A stretch of DNA of 5,299 nt from Prevotellaceae bacterium (GTDB lineage: Bacteria > Bacteroidota > Bacteroidia > Bacteroidales > Bacteroidaceae): contig QAML01000034.1 in the NCBI GenBank assembly GCA_003150315.1, positions 1 through 5,299 of the forward strand, written 5' to 3'. This document shows, one piece after another, positions 1-4,154 of the stretch. Both the position numbers and the translations under genes were made by a program. The notes beneath the pieces were generated by a model. That model did not search any database and was not told the origin of the DNA. It saw nothing but the letters and a program-made list of their open reading frames with translations. How positions within the stretch are numbered: the stretch's first letter is position 1; each line of letters opens with the position of its first letter.

Positions 1-9
1 CTGAAACAT
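1..9 (-). CDS. Possible first codons of a gene running off the window
   Basis: On the minus strand an ATG at bases 9-7 opens a frame (Met-Phe-Gln) that leaves the window after three codons. It lies about 20 bases downstream of a promoter-like pair of boxes, which is the only reason to list it. The leader would be very short and has no clear Shine-Dalgarno. No product can be inferred, and the ATG could be chance. Confidence 0.2.
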
Positions 10-29
10 AGGTGTAAAACCTTATATTG

Positions 30-60
30 CAAAGGTCAGTACGTCCGGCGCATTATGCAA
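30..60 (-). promoter_or_regulatory. Candidate Bacteroidota-type promoter reading leftward
   Basis: On the minus strand TTG (bases 60-58) is followed after exactly 19 bases by TGACCTTTG, ending at base 30. This fits the Bacteroidota housekeeping promoter (about TTTG or TTG, 19-21 bases, TAnnTTTG), with one mismatch in the -7 box. It sits in non-coding DNA just after a terminator-like hairpin and points the same way as every gene here. It probably starts the next transcription unit, outside the window. Confidence 0.45.
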
Positions 61-210
61 TAGTTTCGAAAAAAAATAGCACCTTTAGGGAAAGAATAAC
101 ACGGGGAAAGTATGCGCTTAATTTAGCTCTTTCATCCTATTGCAAATGCCATACAATCGATGGCAGAGAAAACGCGCATCTCCGAACTTATCACACATTT
201 GGAGAGAAGG
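61..210. other. Non-coding intergenic stretch
   Basis: No convincing gene is seen on either strand between the hairpin at 211-237 and the promoter-like boxes at 30-60. The only structure is a 6-bp inverted repeat with a 7-base spacer (TGCCAT at 147-152, ATGGCA at 160-165), which is weak. The plus-strand frame open across this region has an unremarkable, low-complexity translation and runs through the terminator hairpin. Confidence 0.4.
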
Positions 211-237
211 GTTGCGGGGGTAAAATACCCCCGCAAT
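211..237 (-). terminator. GC-rich hairpin at the end of the small-gene operon
   Basis: Bases 212-222 and 226-236 form a perfect 11-bp stem (TTGCGGGGGTA) with a 3-base loop, directly after the stop codon of the 48-aa gene (237-239). Position and stability fit a transcription end. On the minus strand the stem is followed by CCCTTCTCTCC rather than a U run, so it may be a weak intrinsic terminator or an mRNA 3'-end stabiliser. Confidence 0.55.
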
Positions 238-383
238 TACCCCTCTAAAACCTGAAGCAGTTCCTCTTTTATCTGTTCGAATTTAGGCTGGGGTAATTCT
301 GATTCCAGGTCTTTGAGTAACTCTTTTATTTTACTGTCCCGATCCTGCGCTTCATAAGCGCAAATATCTCCTTCGTTGTTCAT
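237..383 (-). CDS. Small acidic helical protein, 48 aa, unknown function
   Basis: An ATG at 383-381 opens 48 codons ending in TAA at 239-237. The start lies one base after the stop of the HExxH gene, so it is probably translated by coupling. The protein is charged and acidic overall. Residues about 15-47 are rich in Lys, Glu and Leu with a Pro break at 31-33, suggesting two short amphipathic helices. There is one Cys (8) and no hydrophobic segment or recognised motif. As the last gene before a terminator hairpin, in an operon of equally small genes, it is likely real. I do not recognise the family. It could be an adaptor or regulator of the peptidase-like protein upstream, but nothing in the sequence proves that. 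Confidence 0.6.
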   Translation of the reverse strand: MNNEGDICAYEAQDRDSKIKELLKDLESELPQPKFEQIKEELLQVLEG

Positions 384-384
384 A

Positions 385-789
385 TCAATAGTCTTTACAT
401 TTACAACAAACAAAAGGGTGTATATATTCCCATAGCAGGGAATTTAGATTGCCGGTCAGGTAAGCAACATCTTCGCCGCCTATCTTAAGCCCTTCGGCAG
501 CGGCGATGTGATCGGTCAAATGCCTTAATTCGTGCTCGAACGAGTTTAAGAATTGCGCCGGCGACGAACTCCGGGCTACGACCATAACCGACCGGTGCGA
601 ATTTGAATAAGTCAACCCCGTATCCAGTGCACATTGGGTCATATTATTGTAGGCCCTGTTCATAATATCGGGCGGGCATCCGATCCGGGATAGGGAGTCC
701 ATAATCTCGTCCGTATAGTAGCAAGTAACGGCAAGATATATTCTTATCTTCCAATCGTATTTGCGTATGCGTACCTCTGCGGTAATCAT
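385..789 (-). CDS. HExxH metallopeptidase-like small phage protein, 134 aa
   Basis: The central region carries His86-Glu-Leu-Arg-His90 in the context FEHELRHLTDHI, the zinc-binding and catalytic HExxH motif of zincin metallopeptidases. About 15 residues later comes GGEDVAYLTG (104-113), whose Glu106 or Asp107 could supply a third metal ligand, as in gluzincin-like arrangements. Residues 1-80 are less conserved in appearance. The C-terminus is Cys-rich (Cys128, 129, 131). No signal peptide is seen, so it would act in the cytoplasm or be packaged. From memory, short proteins with an FEHE-x-x-H core followed by an E-x-A-YL motif are common in gut phages and usually unannotated. The start is set by an ATGA overlap with the preceding gene. 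Substrate is unknown, and catalysis is inferred from the motif only. Confidence 0.8.
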   Translation of the reverse strand: MITAEVRIRKYDWKIRIYLAVTCYYTDEIMDSLSRIGCPPDIMNRAYNNMTQCALDTGLTYSNSHRSVMVVARSSSPAQFLNSFEHELRHLTDHIAAAEGLKIGGEDVAYLTGNLNSLLWEYIHPFVCCKCKDY

Positions 790-962
790 TCTTCGATATA
801 TTTTTTTATACGCTTACACATCTTCCGACGTACGAACCTGGGTAAGAAAGTAGCTTCCTTGTCGACATACTCCAATAACCGCTGATGATCGCTGGGGGAC
901 ATGCTGCCGATGACCGACCGGAGGCTTTCACCGGCTAATAATCTTTGGGCATACTCGTTCAT
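786..962 (-). CDS. Small basic protein, 58 aa, unknown function
   Basis: An ATG at 962-960 overlaps the stop of the 78-aa gene (ATGA at 959-962). The frame ends in TGA at 788-786, overlapping the next ATG in the same way. This double ATGA coupling is the best evidence that it is a real gene. The translation begins MNEYAQRLLAGESLRSVIGS, is predicted helical, and ends in a strongly basic tail with RR, KR and KK pairs (about residues 42-56). The basic tail could bind nucleic acid or an acidic partner such as the 48-aa protein. No family is recognised and there is no membrane segment. Confidence 0.7.
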   Translation of the reverse strand: MNEYAQRLLAGESLRSVIGSMSPSDHQRLLEYVDKEATFLPRFVRRKMCKRIKKYIEE

Positions 963-1195
963 TTCTTCGTCTTTTTAGGTTGTTCGTCTTCCTGATCGTC
1001 CTTGCCCCAAAGGACATCGACGTTCAGATACAAAATCAGCCAAAGCCACTGCACGAGCGTACAATTTTTGCACTTATCTTCTTTCCCTTCAATGAAGTCG
1101 GACACACGTCCGGCTATTTCAAGCACATCGTCATCGCCTTTAGCTATGGATTTGGAATAATCCAGGATATACTGTTTCAATTCTACTTCTTCCAT
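959..1195 (-). CDS. Small protein with aromatic hydrophobic segment, 78 aa
   Basis: The protein begins MEEVELKQYILDYSKSIAKG. Residues 1-38 look helical and acidic. A Cys-x-x-Cys pair (42 and 45) follows, then a hydrophobic stretch rich in Trp and Leu (about 47-63), then a highly charged tail (64-78: Lys, Asp, Glu, Gln) with no hydrophobic residues. The hydrophobic stretch is long enough to lie in or on a membrane but contains Gln, Asn and Asp, so a buried helix is equally possible. A holin-like role can be imagined from size and layout, but no family match is recognised. It is the first gene after the terminator at 1215-1252, with an AT-rich leader and no Shine-Dalgarno. Its stop overlaps the next ATG. 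Confidence 0.75.
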   Translation of the reverse strand: MEEVELKQYILDYSKSIAKGDDDVLEIAGRVSDFIEGKEDKCKNCTLVQWLWLILYLNVDVLWGKDDQEDEQPKKTKK

Positions 1196-1214
1196 GATCT
1201 TTATATTTAATTTG

Positions 1215-1252
1215 AATAAAATAAGGGCACTCCGACATGATTCGGAGTGCCC
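1215..1252 (-). terminator. Strong intrinsic terminator after the DUF7841-like gene
   Basis: Bases 1225-1235 and 1242-1252 form a perfect 11-bp stem (GGGCACTCCGA) with a 6-base loop. On the minus strand it is followed by TTATTTTATT. It starts 6 bases past the stop of the 134-aa gene at 1259-1663. This is a textbook Rho-independent terminator separating the five-gene cassette from the four small genes downstream. No clear promoter lies in the 19-29 bases between the U tract and the next ATG, so some read-through is likely. Confidence 0.85.
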
Positions 1253-1258
1253 CGCCGG

Positions 1259-1663
1259 TTACAGAAATTCTTCCCAGGCAATAGGTTCCCCCTTTCCTAT
1301 GCAATCCGCATAGTACCGGGTAAGTGCGATGCCGTCATAGCCGTCCGGATCATCGATGTAAGCCTTCACATACTGCAAAATGGCAGCTTCCGAGGCTAAA
1401 GGTTTCGGATAAAAGTCCGAATAGGCCATATTAGCGACGTACATACAGTCGTATCCCTTCGCTTTCTCAATTGTAATTCCATTACGTTCGAGGGCCTGTT
1501 TTACCTGCTCGTGATCCCAATGATGACTTGTGCCGTCGGTATTCTTCATCCTCTGGGGGTTGGTTGCATACTCGGCCAGCTTTTTACTGAAATGCCAGCC
1601 GTGATTGGAGAGGTATTCTCTCATACCTTCCGGCAATGCTTCGTAAACATCAAGCCGTCCCAT
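1259..1663 (-). CDS. DUF7841-like gut-phage protein, 134 aa
   Basis: The pattern is distinctive. An N-terminal YEALPEGMREYLSNHGWHFS (residues 8-27) leads into a Lys-rich helix. Next come His/Trp-rich residues 47-51, a helix ending NGITIEKAKGYD (61-72), YVANMAYSDF (75-84), a helix YVKAYIDDPDGYDG (98-111), and a C-terminal TRYYADCIGKGEPIAWEEFL (115-134). I recall this as a widespread protein of gut phages and prophages, now I believe named DUF7841, with no known function. Length is normal for the family. It is soluble, with no signal peptide. The start is 3 bases after the stop of the 89-aa gene, with AGAAGG about 9-11 bases upstream as a modest ribosome-binding site. Family recognition is from memory; a structural or scaffolding role is inferred only from its neighbours. 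Confidence 0.85.
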   Translation of the reverse strand: MGRLDVYEALPEGMREYLSNHGWHFSKKLAEYATNPQRMKNTDGTSHHWDHEQVKQALERNGITIEKAKGYDCMYVANMAYSDFYPKPLASEAAILQYVKAYIDDPDGYDGIALTRYYADCIGKGEPIAWEEFL

Positions 1664-1666
1664 AAC

Positions 1667-1936
1667 CTAATACCTTCTACGCCTGTATTCACCGGCATAC
1701 GGCCCGGTACCCTTGACTCCGCGGCGATCTCCGTAGCCCTCCCCATCCATGCGGCGCATTTCATAGTCCCCGCGCGGATAGTCTGAACGATCTCCATATC
1801 GACCGCTGTCCATCATTTCTCGACGCATATCCTCGCGGCCTTTTTCATAGGCTTCATCGAGCATATAATCCACGTCTTCTCGTTCGCTGCCTCCGTGAGC
1901 GCGTCCGATTACCATACCATTCCAACTCATAATCAT
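1667..1936 (-). CDS. Arg/Gly/Tyr-rich, probably disordered protein, 89 aa
   Basis: The N-terminus (MIMSWNGMVIGRAHGG) is followed by an acidic helical part (residues 18-40: Glu, Asp and Arg with EDVDYMLDEAYEKG). From residue 41 to the end the sequence is dominated by Arg, Gly, Asp and Tyr in RYGDRSDYPRGDY-like units and closes with four Arg in a row. The tail resembles RG/YG-type disordered regions that bind RNA or phase-separate, but no domain is recognised. The first ATG is preferred because it overlaps the stop of the upstream 170-aa gene as ATGA (1933-1936). A second Met two codons later is possible. From memory, Arg/Tyr/Met-rich short proteins occupy the position before DUF7841-like genes in other gut phages. 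Confidence 0.8.
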   Translation of the reverse strand: MIMSWNGMVIGRAHGGSEREDVDYMLDEAYEKGREDMRREMMDSGRYGDRSDYPRGDYEMRRMDGEGYGDRRGVKGTGPYAGEYRRRRY

Positions 1937-2445
1937 TTAGCTGTTTTTGGTGTTCCTTGTTTGTCGAAAAGGCCCTTTATATCCTCCAGGCTCGGAACCG
2001 AACGAATGATACTCTTTATTTCGCTCAATTCGTTGTTCAGACGCTTGATCTCTTCGTCCTGAGCCTTCGCTTTCGCATAGGAAGGATCGAGATCCTTTAA
2101 AATCTGATCGTAGGCTGCCAGGTTCGCTTTGTGACGTTCGAACGAATTGATGATATCCGAACTCTCTTTCTGCGCCGCTGTGATAGCTGGCATCAGACCT
2201 TCGCGCGTCATGGAGACGGTAAGCCCATCCTTCGATACGACATCCAGATTAACCGGCACTCCCCAGGGTTCGTTGTTCTCAATAGTAATATTGATGTACT
2301 GCTGCTGGAAGGGCGTCAGTTGTCCGGGTGTCGGCTGCGGATAGTACGGCACGCCGACCTCCTTGACAGCCGCCGTATAGAATTTCGGAGTTTCCCGTGT
2401 GTCGAGCACATATACAGATGATCCTTTTCTCAAATTTTGGAACAT
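1933..2445 (-). CDS. Gut-phage protein with beta N-domain and coiled coil, 170 aa
   Basis: The N-terminal half (residues 1-80) is beta-rich and opens with MFQNLRKGSSVYVLDTRETP. It continues with a Pro/Gln/Tyr-rich loop (34-50) and an ENNEPWGVPVNLDVV strand region. The second half starts at TREGLMPAITAAQKESSDII (80-99) and is helical. It contains HKANLAAYDQILKDLDPSYA (105-124) and then a charged heptad-like segment to about residue 150, suggesting an oligomerising coiled coil. I recall similar proteins in Bacteroidota phages and crAss-like or other gut viruses, with KGSPVYVL-type starts and a LNPxFAKEK-like motif in the helix, and no assigned role. A virion or assembly role is plausible from context. 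The leader is A/T-rich without a Shine-Dalgarno, and the stop overlaps the next gene's start. Confidence 0.8.
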   Translation of the reverse strand: MFQNLRKGSSVYVLDTRETPKFYTAAVKEVGVPYYPQPTPGQLTPFQQQYINITIENNEPWGVPVNLDVVSKDGLTVSMTREGLMPAITAAQKESSDIINSFERHKANLAAYDQILKDLDPSYAKAKAQDEEIKRLNNELSEIKSIIRSVPSLEDIKGLFDKQGTPKTAK

Positions 2446-2461
2446 GATTTTTAATTTTTAG

Positions 2462-2505
2462 GAAAGCCCAGGGGGATTGCCTCCCTGCGCTTTCGTTTTT
2501 TTTTT
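2462..2505 (+). terminator. Hairpin with T10 tail, terminator-like on the plus strand
   Basis: Bases 2462-2475 and 2481-2494 pair over 14 positions (one C-C mismatch at 2468/2488, one G-T at 2474/2482) around the loop ATTGC. On the plus strand the stem is followed, after one G, by ten T (2496-2505). This is an excellent intrinsic terminator for plus-strand transcription, although no plus-strand gene is seen. On the minus strand the same hairpin sits between the 156-aa and 170-aa genes, preceded by A10 and followed by CTAAAAATTAAAAATC. There it would be at most a weak terminator, or an RNA processing or stability element. Confidence 0.6.
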
Positions 2506-2974
2506 ACTTTGAATTTTTACTTGCTGCAGGTTCAGCGGATGCAGTCGGCGCGGGGGCCGCTCTTGCTGTAAATTCCAGAAAACGGATTATGCCGTTTCGC
2601 TTATCGATATAGGCAAGGCGTTCGGTGCTCCCCGTAACATCGGCTCCCGTGACATTACTGTTCTTGCTATCTACTACCGGAATTTTCGTTGTTCCCGTGG
2701 TAGTATCGGCACTGGAAACCGTAGACTGGCCGTTGTTCGGCACTGCGATTGTTACCGGAAGGGACTCGCCTCCCGCCGGCGCATCTGCATGTACACTGAG
2801 CAAGACCACGCTTTTGCATGGCAAAGCATTGTAACAGATAGGGGAAATCCCGTAGTCCACCGAAGCATCGGTAATCTGTACTGCGTTAGTCCGGAGTTCA
2901 TAAATCCCGCCTACATCCACTCTGGGGATAAACGATCCCGGAAAAACAACTCTAAAGTCTGCTCTTGGATACAT
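2504..2974 (-). CDS. Beta-rich probable structural protein, 156 aa
   Basis: Begins MYPRADFRVVFPGSFIPRVD. Residues 1-65 read as short beta strands with Pro/Gly turns, including CYNALPCKSVVLLSV (47-61). Residues 66-115 are rich in Ser, Thr, Gly, Asn and Val, as in exposed structural or decoration proteins. After a further strand region (RLAYIDKRNGIIRFLEFTAR, 119-138) comes an Ala/Pro/Ser tail (139-152) ending in Lys. There is no signal peptide or membrane helix. An upstream ATG at 3064 would add 30 residues read from inside the preceding gene. The strong Shine-Dalgarno at 2976-2987 fixes the start at 2974 instead. No named family is recognised. Neighbours and composition favour a capsid or virion surface accessory role, as inference. 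Confidence 0.8.
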   Translation of the reverse strand: MYPRADFRVVFPGSFIPRVDVGGIYELRTNAVQITDASVDYGISPICYNALPCKSVVLLSVHADAPAGGESLPVTIAVPNNGQSTVSSADTTTGTTKIPVVDSKNSNVTGADVTGSTERLAYIDKRNGIIRFLEFTARAAPAPTASAEPAASKNSK

Positions 2975-2975
2975 A

Positions 2976-2987
2976 ATCACCTCCTTT
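2976..2987 (-). promoter_or_regulatory. Near-perfect Shine-Dalgarno of the 156-aa gene
   Basis: On the minus strand AAAGGAGGTGATT precedes the ATG at 2974. It is complementary to the 3' end of 16S rRNA (ATCACCTCCTTT) over about 12 bases, with GGAGG five bases before the ATG. It decides the start codon. It stands out because the other leaders here are A/T-rich with little or no such motif, as is usual in Bacteroidota. Confidence 0.9.
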
Positions 2988-2991
2988 TTGC

Positions 2992-3870
2992 TTAGATTAC
3001 GGCATTCGCAGCGCATCCGCAAAACGGAGACGAAGCAACGGCCACCGTAGGCGTGTAGCAACAATTCGGATTCTGAACCATGTAAGCCGGAACCGGTGCC
3101 GGGGCTTTGAGTTGGCTGACGATATTCGCAGTCTGGTACTGCAAGCTGGCTGCCGTAGCAAGCTGTGAGTTCTCGCGGCTGAGTTCGTCGATACGATCCT
3201 GCAAACGGGCTTTTTCCAGCCAGCAGAACTTATCGTTGATGATCTGCGTCTGTGCGTCGATCTTCGCTCCGATGATGTTGAACTGCGTGTTGGCCGTAGA
3301 TTGCAGCGCATTGGTCTGGTTGATCGTCGCGAGCTGATTCTCGTAGCCCATTTTCACGATGTCCTGGCGGACGTTGCAGCAACATTCGGCAATCTGGTTG
3401 CCGATCTGACAGCCCATAGACTGAATGGAGTTGATAATCTGCTGTCCGCTCATTCCGATCTGACCGCCGATTTTATCCACCGATCCCTGAAGGCTGCAAA
3501 TCGCGCCCTGAAGCTGCGTTGTCGAACAGTTCAGCGAGGCGGCCAGTTGGTTGATCGCTGCGCCGTTGCCCTGAATTGCATTCATCAGCAATTCACGACC
3601 CGCATCGTTGTTAAGTTGTGCCGGAAGACCGTTAGCGCCATTGTTGCCAAAACCGTTGCCGCCGAAGCCGCCCCAGCAGAAGAACAGCAGGATAATCCAG
3701 ATCCACCAGCATCCGTCCCCGCCGAAACCATTCCGGTTGTTGTTACCGTTCATCAGGGCCGCAACGAGGTTCGGGTCCATACCCTTGTTCTGCATCAGCG
3801 CCGGAATCATCGCCATGATGTCAGATCCCTTAGACCCGCCGTCGCCGAACATAAAAATATCTTTGTCCAT
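2992..3870 (-). CDS. Gly/Asn-rich, Cys-rich gut-phage protein with one aromatic hydrophobic segment, 292 aa
   Basis: Residues 1-40 are moderately hydrophobic (GSDIMAMIPALMQNKGMDPN). A Gly/Asn-rich run (41-53) leads into CWWIWIILLFFCW (54-66), one candidate transmembrane or membrane-inserting segment, then a second Gly/Asn-rich run (67-81). The body has Cys115 and Cys125 and small-residue helices with repeated Gln/Ile/Asn. Three consecutive Cys (163-165) precede NVRQDIVKMGYENQLATINQ (166-185). A coiled coil follows (about 214-255, LEKARLQDRIDELSRENSQL). The tail is PAPVPAYMVQNPNCC (257-271), then Cys284-Gly-Cys286. There are thirteen Cys in all. From memory this architecture (Gly-rich WW-hydrophobic segment, CCC-N-R, PAYMVQNPNCC) is a recurrent family in gut phages of both Bacillota and Bacteroidota, of unknown function. 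A virion-membrane or DNA-delivery role is conjecture. It is first in its operon, with no Shine-Dalgarno. Confidence 0.85.
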   Translation of the reverse strand: MDKDIFMFGDGGSKGSDIMAMIPALMQNKGMDPNLVAALMNGNNNRNGFGGDGCWWIWIILLFFCWGGFGGNGFGNNGANGLPAQLNNDAGRELLMNAIQGNGAAINQLAASLNCSTTQLQGAICSLQGSVDKIGGQIGMSGQQIINSIQSMGCQIGNQIAECCCNVRQDIVKMGYENQLATINQTNALQSTANTQFNIIGAKIDAQTQIINDKFCWLEKARLQDRIDELSRENSQLATAASLQYQTANIVSQLKAPAPVPAYMVQNPNCCYTPTVAVASSPFCGCAANAVI

Positions 3871-3894
3871 AGTTATTGATTGATTATTAATTTT

Positions 3895-3931
3895 CGGCCC
3901 GCTTACGTGGGGCCGTTACCGATAGCGCTAT
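3895..3931 (-). promoter_or_regulatory. Leader hairpin and 10-bp palindrome upstream of the 292-aa gene
   Basis: Two adjacent dyads lie between the terminator and the ATG at 3870. CGGCCC (3895-3900) pairs with GGGCCG (3910-3915) around a 9-base loop. ATAGCGCTAT (3922-3931) is a perfect palindrome. The hairpin is followed on the minus strand by A-rich sequence, so it is not a terminator; it could shape or protect the 5' end of the mRNA. The palindrome is a candidate operator half-site for a dimeric regulator, unproven. Confidence 0.35.
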
Positions 3932-3933
3932 GG

Positions 3934-3973
3934 AACAAAAATAGAAAGGGGCGGCACAGCGCACCACCCCTTT
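3934..3973 (-). terminator. Intrinsic terminator of the antirepressor operon
   Basis: AAAGGGG (3945-3951) pairs with CCCCTTT (3967-3973). The stem continues past one C-A mismatch with GG/CC around a GC-containing loop. On the minus strand it is followed by CTATTTTTGTT. It lies about 47 bases after the stop of the 44-aa gene and ends the regulatory block before the 292-aa gene. Confidence 0.75.
3936..3943 (-). promoter_or_regulatory. Possible -7 box for the five-gene cassette
   Basis: On the minus strand TATTTTTG matches the Bacteroidota -7 consensus TAnnTTTG exactly, and it lies 65-73 bases before the ATG of the 292-aa gene. No TTTG or TTG is found 19-21 bases upstream, where the terminator stem lies. 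The box is also the U tract of that terminator, so the match could be fortuitous. Confidence 0.3.
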
Positions 3974-4019
3974 GCAAAATAGTATAAAATGCCTGGTTTA
4001 CAGTTGTATAAATGTAAAA

Positions 4020-4154
4020 TTAATTCGATTTTTCACATGCGTTTTTCAACATGCAAAGCAGCTCGTTTATCAGCAGCAACAATTCCCGGCGGAATACTTC
4101 GTCTTCGCCCATACGTTTGATTACGTCCAGGGCCGTATATTCATACTCGGTCAT
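4020..4154 (-). CDS. Probable small helical protein, 44 aa, overlapping the antirepressor gene
   Basis: The ATG at 4154-4152 lies 14 bases inside the 3' end of the antirepressor gene, in another frame, and the frame ends in TAA at 4022-4020. The translation, MTEYEYTALDVIKRMGEDEV and on, is a charged amphipathic helix with a Leu-rich patch (FRRELLLLINELLCML, 21-36) and a Lys/Asn tail. A longer version starting at 4292 would be read out of frame across the antirepressor C-terminus and has an unnatural Arg/Ser/Thr-rich composition, so the short form is preferred. Most of it lies beyond the antirepressor stop and before the terminator, where coding sequence fits. There is no strong ribosome-binding site and no known family. 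Confidence 0.5.
   Translation of the reverse strand: MTEYEYTALDVIKRMGEDEVFRRELLLLINELLCMLKNACEKSN

Noticed and set aside
27..248. 73-aa plus-strand reading frame
   Set aside because: It runs through the terminator hairpin and the end of the 48-aa gene, opposes every other gene, and has no leader signal or domain.
980..1210. 76-aa hydrophobic plus-strand frame
   Set aside because: It is antisense to the 78-aa gene and spans its leader. The minus-strand gene has ATGA coupling to its neighbour and a terminator upstream, while this frame has neither.
2975..3064. 30-residue N-terminal extension of the 156-aa protein
   Set aside because: It lies inside the 292-aa gene in another frame, and the strong Shine-Dalgarno at 2976-2987 points to the ATG at 2974.
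3301..3879. 192-aa plus-strand frame opposite the 292-aa gene
   Set aside because: It is the antisense shadow of the Gly-rich gene. Its His/Val/Ala-rich composition mirrors that gene's codons and shows no domain.
3997..4018. TTTACA/TGTAAA inverted repeat between the 44-aa gene and the terminator
   Set aside because: It is only 6 bp in very AT-rich DNA, downstream of a gene end, and is easily expected by chance.
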